From positions 1-17,929 of the forward strand of contig CALDSL010000083.1 in the NCBI GenBank assembly GCA_937920255.1: a DNA stretch of 17,929 bases. The letters are read 5' to 3'. Under the pieces are notes generated by a model. The model was not told the origin of the DNA, searched no databases, and saw only the letters and a program-made list of their open reading frames with translations. Position numbers and translations under genes: made by a program. This DNA is from an uncultured Anaerolineaceae bacterium (lineage in GTDB: Bacteria; Chloroflexota; Anaerolineae; Anaerolineales; Anaerolineaceae). This document shows, piece after piece, positions 13,613 through 17,929 of the stretch (positions are counted from its first letter, which is position 1; each line of letters starts with the position of its first letter).

Positions 13613-13972
13613 TTACGAGGCACTCGCCGGAGGTTTTTTCCATGACCGGGCGATGAAACGAATGCCTATTTGCACCATCAGCACCGCGGCGGTGATGATA
13701 GCAAATATGCCCAGGTTGCGAGCGATCCCGCCCACGCCGGCCAGCAGATTGACCTGATCGTGACCGCCACGATCAAAGTTGCGGTGGAAGTCACCCGAGC
13801 CAGATTGGATGCGATCCGGCACCCCGCCTTCCGGACGCCCCATGTGCTCCATGCCTCTCCCGGCCGCTTCCCCGGCGCCAATGACGCCGCTGGAAACGCC
13901 GAGGTAGATCAACCCGCCAACCAAAGCAGCCGCCAGCAATATTACCAGTACACGAACGATTGTTTTTCCCAT
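13613..13972 (-). CDS. Small two-segment membrane protein, partner of the DUF4405 cytochrome
   Basis: A 119-residue protein that I do not recognise as a named family. A hydrophobic segment at about 6-26 (VRVLVILLAAALVGGLIYLG) is followed by a Gly-rich, His- and Met-containing loop (GRGMEHMGRPEGG, FHRNFDRGGHD), then a second membrane segment at about 87-110 (LGIFAIITAAVLMVQIGI) and a basic C-terminus. I chose the ATG at 13972 because AGAGGAGA precedes it at good spacing; the upstream extension to 14056 overlaps the cytochrome gene. It starts 22 bases after the DUF4405 gene on the same strand and ends just before a strong terminator, so the two form an operon. The loop could bind metal or contact a redox partner; that is inference. 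Confidence 0.75.
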   Translation of the reverse strand: MGKTIVRVLVILLAAALVGGLIYLGVSSGVIGAGEAAGRGMEHMGRPEGGVPDRIQSGSGDFHRNFDRGGHDQVNLLAGVGGIARNLGIFAIITAAVLMVQIGIRFIARSWKKPPASAS

Positions 13973-13994
13973 CAGCGCGAATCTCCTCTTGTGA

Positions 13995-14504
13995 TTATTC
14001 CTGCTCGACAGGCACTTCCACCGGAGCGGGTTGTGGAGCGCGCCGCGTGAATCCATTGCGAAGCGGGGAAACGATATAGCGTGAAATCATCCACACCACC
14101 CAATTCCAGTTAAGAGCGAAGTGCAGCCCCACCAGCACCAGTGACAGGTTTGCGCTGAGACTGTGCAAACCCCGCCAACCGTTCCCTTCCGGTATGCTGA
14201 TCCCTAACGCGGGAAGGACGCTGCGAGAAATGAGCAAACCGCTGAGCATGACGCCCACAATCGCGACAAACAGCAGGAAATCCACCACAAACTTGATCCG
14301 GGAAACATGCAGCGGCCGGCGGAAGAAGCGCCTCAGCACAGCAACGATCCACTTCCAGTGCAGAAGCATGTGAACCACGACGACAGCCGCGAATGCCAGG
14401 CTGAGCCATTCGTGCACGGAAACGCCAGTAAGGCGCGGCTCGAAGGCAACCAGAAAGGCGGCAAAAATTCCTACATCAATCCACAGGTTGGTTTTATTCG
14501 ACAT
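13995..14504 (-). CDS. DUF4405-type membrane b-cytochrome
   Basis: A 169-residue protein with four membrane segments at about 10-25, 32-50, 70-92 and 115-140. His31 and His45, and His114 and His128, form two H-x13-H pairs in the second and fourth segments, the arrangement expected for ligands of two stacked b hemes; His49 is an extra. The VHEWLSL and HMLLHWKW motifs, and the later LHFALNWNW, are typical of DUF4405, a family that has been linked to extracytoplasmic flavin-based electron transfer (flavinylation-associated cytochrome). No FMN-binding or ApbE gene is in the window, so that link is untested here. The ATG at 14504 has GGAGA seven bases upstream and is preferred over the frame start at 14546. 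The pyridine half of the reaction and the electron donor are unknown. Confidence 0.82.
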   Translation of the reverse strand: MSNKTNLWIDVGIFAAFLVAFEPRLTGVSVHEWLSLAFAAVVVVHMLLHWKWIVAVLRRFFRRPLHVSRIKFVVDFLLFVAIVGVMLSGLLISRSVLPALGISIPEGNGWRGLHSLSANLSLVLVGLHFALNWNWVVWMISRYIVSPLRNGFTRRAPQPAPVEVPVEQE

Positions 14505-14624
14505 TTTTTCTCCAATCTCCATTCTCGAAATTACGCTGCTTATCATACGAAACCCATTGGATTTGTTGGTTTAGAGTTGGTATAGGTGTGTCATTTTGCA
14601 GCCAGATTTGATCAATGTTTCATC

Positions 14625-14653
14625 TTGACTTTTCACCCACCTGTTCATAAAAT
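14625..14653 (+). promoter_or_regulatory. Housekeeping-type promoter of the glycine cleavage operon
   Basis: TTGACT at 14625-14630 and TAAAAT at 14648-14653 are separated by exactly 17 bases, each matching five of six consensus positions. The predicted start near 14660 falls just upstream of the glycine riboswitch, so the aptamers would be transcribed from their first base. Confidence 0.8.
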
Positions 14654-14676
14654 CAAATAGTTCCATATTCTGAAAG

Positions 14677-14852
14677 CTGGGAAGAGTCCGGTTAAATGGC
14701 ACCGAAGGGGCAACCCAGTGCGCTGGCTGCGTTCTGGGGAATCTCTCAGGTAAATGGACCCACTTTCAATCTCTCTGGAAAGTCGCAAGACACCGAAGGG
14801 GCAAACCGGGACGCTGATCGCGCCACGGCGAATCTCTCAGGTCATGAACAGA
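14677..14852 (+). ncRNA. Tandem glycine riboswitch
   Basis: Two glycine aptamers lie in series. The first carries the conserved core caccgaaggggcaa (from 14700) and atctctcaggtaaatggac (from 14740). The second begins with ctctctggaaagtcgc (from 14771), then repeats caccgaaggggcaaa (from 14791) and aatctctcaggtcatg (from 14831). The conserved CACCGAAGGGGCAA and CUCUCAGGU boxes define this RNA class, which binds glycine and usually turns expression on. It lies directly between the promoter and gcvH, so glycine would induce its own breakdown pathway. The open frame that runs through it from 14754 is not a protein. Confidence 0.96.
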
Positions 14853-14891
14853 GAAACACGCCGCGATGTACTGGCGTGTTTTCGATTTTTT
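14853..14891 (+). terminator. Terminator of the glycine riboswitch expression platform
   Basis: The stem aaacacgcc (14854-14862) pairs with ggcgtgttt (14873-14881) around a 10-base loop, followed by tcgatttttt to 14891. It begins directly after the second aptamer and ends 28 bases before the gcvH ATG. Formation would stop transcription before gcvH; glycine binding is expected to disfavour it. Which aptamer bases compete with the stem I cannot show by eye. Confidence 0.8.
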
Positions 14892-14918
14892 CATCTTATC
14901 CCCAGCAGGAGGAACTTC

Positions 14919-15311
14919 ATGAATATCCCCAGTGATTTGAAATACACCAGCACGGATGAATGGGTAAAACTCGATGGCGATGTCGCCACGATGGGCGTTA
15001 CTGACTATGCGCAGGACCAGCTTTCGGATGTTGTCTTTGTCGAGATCACGCTCGGCGCCGGTGACCAGGCCAAGCGCAATACTACCTGCGTTACGCTCGA
15101 ATCGGTCAAGGCGGCCGCGGATGTCAACTGCGCTGTGAGCGGCGAAGTGGTTGAAGCCAACGAAGAACTGGCGCAGAGCCCAGAGCTGGTCAACACCGAC
15201 CCGTACGGCGCGGCCTGGATGCTCAAGATCAAACTCGCCAACCCGTCGGAGCTTGACACGATGATGGACGCTGCCGCGTACGAAAAGTATTGCGAGGAAC
15301 GGAGTCATTAA
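14919..15311 (+). CDS. gcvH: Glycine cleavage system H protein
   Basis: A 130-residue lipoyl carrier, the usual length. It opens with YTSTDEWVKLDGDVATMGVT and contains the lipoylation motif VTLESVKAAADV with the modified Lys at residue 64, then GEVVEANEELAQSPELVN and the GAAWMLKI strand. H protein carries the aminomethyl group on lipoate between the P and T proteins in the cytoplasm. AGGAGGA at 14907-14913 lies 5 bases before the ATG, which fixes the start; the frame extends upstream only through riboswitch RNA. Its TAA overlaps the gcvPA start by one base (TAATG). Glycine should induce it through the upstream riboswitch. Confidence 0.97.
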   Translation: MNIPSDLKYTSTDEWVKLDGDVATMGVTDYAQDQLSDVVFVEITLGAGDQAKRNTTCVTLESVKAAADVNCAVSGEVVEANEELAQSPELVNTDPYGAAWMLKIKLANPSELDTMMDAAAYEKYCEERSH

Positions 15312-16666
15312 TGTTCATACCCCATAGCAATGAGGAACGCGAAGCCATGCTTCGCGTTATTGGCGTGGAGAAGCTGGAAGATCTGTTCCGGGATGTGCCG
15401 GCGGACTTTCGCTTTCCCCAACTGAATCTGCCGCAGGCGCTGACCGAAATGGAAACCGCCAGTGAGATGTCCGAGCTGGCGCTCGCCAACGAGTCTACGC
15501 GCGACCTGGCGTGCTTCCTGGGCGCGGGCGCATACAACCACTACATCCCCGCCGCCGTGGATGCGATCATCCGGCGCGGCGAGTTCCTGACCGCCTATAC
15601 ACCCTACCAGCCGGAAGTCTCGCAGGGCACGTTGCAGGCCATCTTTGAATACCAGTCGCTGATCGCCAACCTGACCGGGATGGATGTGAGCAACGCCTCG
15701 CATTACGACGGCGCGACCGCCACTGCCGAAGCGGTGGTGATGGCGTATCACAACTTCCGCGGCAAGCGTAACAAAATTCTGCTGGCGCACACGCTGCACC
15801 CGCACTACCGCGAGACGGTGCGCACCTACATGCAGGGCTACACTGACTTGGTGATCGAAGGCGACGATGTCGACGTTGATCCGCTCACCTCGCCATGCGA
15901 AACGCTGAGTGGCCAGATCGACGCCAACACCGCGCTGGTGGTGGTACAGTACCCGGACTTCTTCGGGCGCATGTATGATTACACCGAGATGATCGAAGCC
16001 GCCCACGCGCAAGGCGCGCTGGTATGCGTGGCCACCAACCCCATCGCCCTGGGCCTGATCAAAGCCCCGGGCGCGTTCGGCGCGGATATTGTGGTGGGCG
16101 AAGGCCAGCCGCTGGGCGTTCCGCTGTCGTACGGCGGGCCGTACCTGGGCTTGTTTGCCACCAAGAAAGAGTACGTGCGCAAGATCGCCGGCCGCCTGGT
16201 GGGCGAAACCGTGGACGGTGAAGGACGGCGCGCCTATGTGCTGACCCTCACCGCGCGCGAGCAGCACATCCGCCGCGAAAAAGCGACTTCGAATATCTGC
16301 ACCAATGTGGGCCTGATCGCGCTGGCATCCACCGTTTACATGAGCCTGCTGGGCAAGAGCGGCCTGCGCCAGGTGGCCGATCTGTGCTACCAGAAGGCAC
16401 ACTACGCCGCCGAAGAAATCGCCTCGATCCCCGGCTTCGACGTCTGCTCGGGCGCGCCGTTCTTCCACGAGTTTATCGTGTGCTGCCCGGTGCCGGTGTC
16501 GGAGATCAACGCGCACCTGCTGGATCATAACATTTTGGGCGGCTATGACCTGAGCAAAGATTATCCCCAGATGGAGAACCAGATGCTGGTGGCCGTGACG
16601 GAAATGAACAGCCGCGACCAGATTGACGCGCTGGTGGAAGCCCTGAAGGAGTTTTCCAATGACTGA
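15311..16666 (+). CDS. gcvPA: Glycine dehydrogenase (decarboxylating) subunit 1
   Basis: A 451-residue protein matching the N-terminal half of P protein, as found in organisms with a split P protein (about 445-450 residues). Recognisable blocks are MFIPHSNEEREAMLRVIG, FLGAGAYNHYIPAAVDAI, AYTPYQPEVSQGTLQAIFEY, GMDVSNASHYDGATATAEA and GEGQPLGVPLSYGGPYLGLF. Together with subunit 2 it decarboxylates glycine with pyridoxal phosphate and loads the aminomethyl group onto GcvH; this subunit lacks the PLP-binding Lys. The ATG at 15311 overlaps the gcvH stop by one base and has GAGGAACGGAG just upstream. A TTG at 15290 would add seven residues and is not favoured. The stop overlaps gcvPB by 8 bases. 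Confidence 0.97.
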   Translation: MFIPHSNEEREAMLRVIGVEKLEDLFRDVPADFRFPQLNLPQALTEMETASEMSELALANESTRDLACFLGAGAYNHYIPAAVDAIIRRGEFLTAYTPYQPEVSQGTLQAIFEYQSLIANLTGMDVSNASHYDGATATAEAVVMAYHNFRGKRNKILLAHTLHPHYRETVRTYMQGYTDLVIEGDDVDVDPLTSPCETLSGQIDANTALVVVQYPDFFGRMYDYTEMIEAAHAQGALVCVATNPIALGLIKAPGAFGADIVVGEGQPLGVPLSYGGPYLGLFATKKEYVRKIAGRLVGETVDGEGRRAYVLTLTAREQHIRREKATSNICTNVGLIALASTVYMSLLGKSGLRQVADLCYQKAHYAAEEIASIPGFDVCSGAPFFHEFIVCCPVPVSEINAHLLDHNILGGYDLSKDYPQMENQMLVAVTEMNSRDQIDALVEALKEFSND

Positions 16667-17929
16667 GCCTACGATTTATGAAATCTCCTCGCCTGGGCGC
16701 ACCGGCGTGCGCTTCCCGCAGCCTGACGTGCCCACCACCCCCCTGCCCGACGAATTCGTGCGCGAGGAGCTGCCCATGCCGGAAGTTTCCGAGCTGGACG
16801 TGGTGCGGCACTTCACCAATCTTTCGACGTTGAACTACTCCATCGACCGCGGCTACTACCCGTTGGGTTCGTGCACGATGAAGTACAACCCGAAGATCAA
16901 CGAGGAAATGGCGCGCCTGCCCGGGTTCGCGTTCGCGCATCCCCTGCAGCCAATCGAGACGGTGCAGGGCAGCCTGGCCCTGATGTACACCCTGCAGGAA
17001 TGGCTGAAAGCCATCAGCGGGTTCGCGGCGGTCACGCTGCAACCGGCCGCCGGCGCGCATGGCGAGCTGGTGGGCATTCTCATCATCCGCGCCTACCATC
17101 ACGACCGCGGCGATACAGCACGCACCAAGATTATCGTGCCCGATTCGGCCCACGGCACCAACCCGGCTTCGTCGGTCATCGCCGGCTACGAGGTGGTGAA
17201 TGTCAAAACCGACGCCGACGGCAACGTCGACCTGGATTCGCTGCGCGCGGTGTGTGATGAAACCACCGCCGGCCTGATGCTGACCAACCCCAACACCCTG
17301 GGCCTGTTCGACTGCAACGTGCGCGAAGTGATCAACATTGTCCACGAAGCCGGCGGGCTGGTGTACGGTGACGGCGCCAACCTGAACGCGCTGCTGGGCA
17401 TCGTGCGACCGGGCGACGTGGGCTTTGACGTGATGCACTTCAACCTGCACAAAACCTTCTCGACCCCGCATGGCGGCGGCGGCCCGGGCTCTGGCCCGGT
17501 CGGCGTCACCGAACAGTTGGCAGATTTCCTGCCCGACCCGGTGGTGGCGGTGGTTGAGCCTGGCACGGCCACGGAAGCGCCGCTGTATGGCTTTATGAAA
17601 CCCGAAAAGACTATCGGCCGCATTAAATCCTTCCACGGGCATTTTGGCATGTTCGTGCGCGCCTTTGCCTACATCGCCATGAATGGCGCGGATGGCATGC
17701 GCTCCATTGCCGAACACGCGGTGCTCAACGCCAACTACCTGATGGCGCGGTTGAAGGACACTTATCACGTGCCGTACAACCGCATCTGCATGCACGAGTT
17801 TGTGATGGAAGGCAAGTTCGACGACGTGCCGGATGTGCGAGCGCTGGATATTGCCAAGCGGCTGATGGATTACAACTTCCACCCGCCGACCAACTACTTC
17901 CCGCTGATCGTGCACGAAGCGCTGATGAT
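16659..17929 (+). CDS. gcvPB: Glycine dehydrogenase (decarboxylating) subunit 2, cut by the window end
   Basis: The frame is open from ATG 16659 to the last base, giving 423 complete codons; the family is usually about 480-500 residues, so roughly 60-80 are missing. Diagnostic blocks are YYPLGSCTMKYNPKINEEMA, QPAAGAHGELVGILIIRAYH, PDSAHGTNPASSVIAGYEV and the PLP site MHFNLHKTFSTPHGGGGPG with Lys265. FMKPEKTIGRIKSFHGHFGM follows. It is the catalytic PLP subunit that pairs with GcvPA. The 8-base overlap with gcvPA indicates translational coupling. No gcvT or lpd appears before the window ends. Confidence 0.97.
   Translation, partial: MTEPTIYEISSPGRTGVRFPQPDVPTTPLPDEFVREELPMPEVSELDVVRHFTNLSTLNYSIDRGYYPLGSCTMKYNPKINEEMARLPGFAFAHPLQPIETVQGSLALMYTLQEWLKAISGFAAVTLQPAAGAHGELVGILIIRAYHHDRGDTARTKIIVPDSAHGTNPASSVIAGYEVVNVKTDADGNVDLDSLRAVCDETTAGLMLTNPNTLGLFDCNVREVINIVHEAGGLVYGDGANLNALLGIVRPGDVGFDVMHFNLHKTFSTPHGGGGPGSGPVGVTEQLADFLPDPVVAVVEPGTATEAPLYGFMKPEKTIGRIKSFHGHFGMFVRAFAYIAMNGADGMRSIAEHAVLNANYLMARLKDTYHVPYNRICMHEFVMEGKFDDVPDVRALDIAKRLMDYNFHPPTNYFPLIVHEALM

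Noticed and set aside
14542..14547. Minus-strand TATGAT as promoter of the DUF4405 operon
   Set aside because: The hexamer 17 bases upstream is ACCAAC, a poor -35, and there is no TGn extension, so support is too weak to list.
14754..14918. 55-residue N-terminal extension of GcvH
   Set aside because: This stretch is the glycine riboswitch and its terminator; the ATG at 14919 has AGGAGGA at ideal spacing.

Overview
The window reads like a piece of a Chloroflexota chromosome, probably class Anaerolineae. Codon use is strongly GC-biased, genes are densely packed in operons, intergenic repeats are built from acgaat units, and the protein families fit that group. This is inferred from sequence character only; no search was run. 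TGA is used as a normal stop in several genes (for example at 5681, 6878 and 9138), so the standard genetic code applies.

Region 1 (1-9140, plus strand) is a tight eight-gene operon. In order it encodes a Ycf46-like AAA+ ATPase (5' end outside the window), a HEAT-repeat/beta-propeller protein, a small GrpE-like protein, a short Hsp70-family ATPase, a DUF1257 (Ycf35-like) protein, a DUF2997 protein, a small NrdG-like radical SAM protein, and a second helical/beta-propeller protein paralogous to the first. Gaps are short or negative, so co-transcription is likely. I infer an ATP-driven chaperone or remodelling assembly with two propeller scaffolds, an Hsp70/nucleotide-exchange pair and an Fe-S radical enzyme. 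Its target is unknown. It is the best candidate here for an undescribed multi-gene system.

Region 2 (9141-12758) starts with a 42-bp-arm inverted repeat between convergent genes. The minus-strand translation GTPase typA follows, with an extended -10 promoter and a hairpin in its leader. Next come a possible short-chain dehydrogenase remnant overlapping that promoter, and a plus-strand MFS transporter starting at GTG 11493.

Region 3 (12759-13612) holds a perfect 28-bp-arm palindrome and a membrane-anchored rhodanese. The rhodanese reading frame is crossed by one in-frame TGA exactly where relatives have the second Cys of a YCxCP motif. A small stem-loop follows at the right distance for a bacterial SECIS element. 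I interpret it as a selenocysteine-containing rhodanese. An imperfect hairpin and a strong bidirectional terminator follow it.

Region 4 (13613-14504, minus strand) is a two-gene membrane operon. It encodes a DUF4405-type cytochrome with two His-x13-His pairs and a small protein with two membrane segments.

Region 5 (14505-17929, plus strand) is the glycine cleavage operon. A TTGACT-17-TAAAAT promoter is followed by a tandem glycine riboswitch, a terminator, then gcvH, gcvPA and gcvPB (cut by the window end). No gcvT or lpd is visible. Stretch 14505-14624 separates divergent transcription units, and I see nothing further there that I can support.
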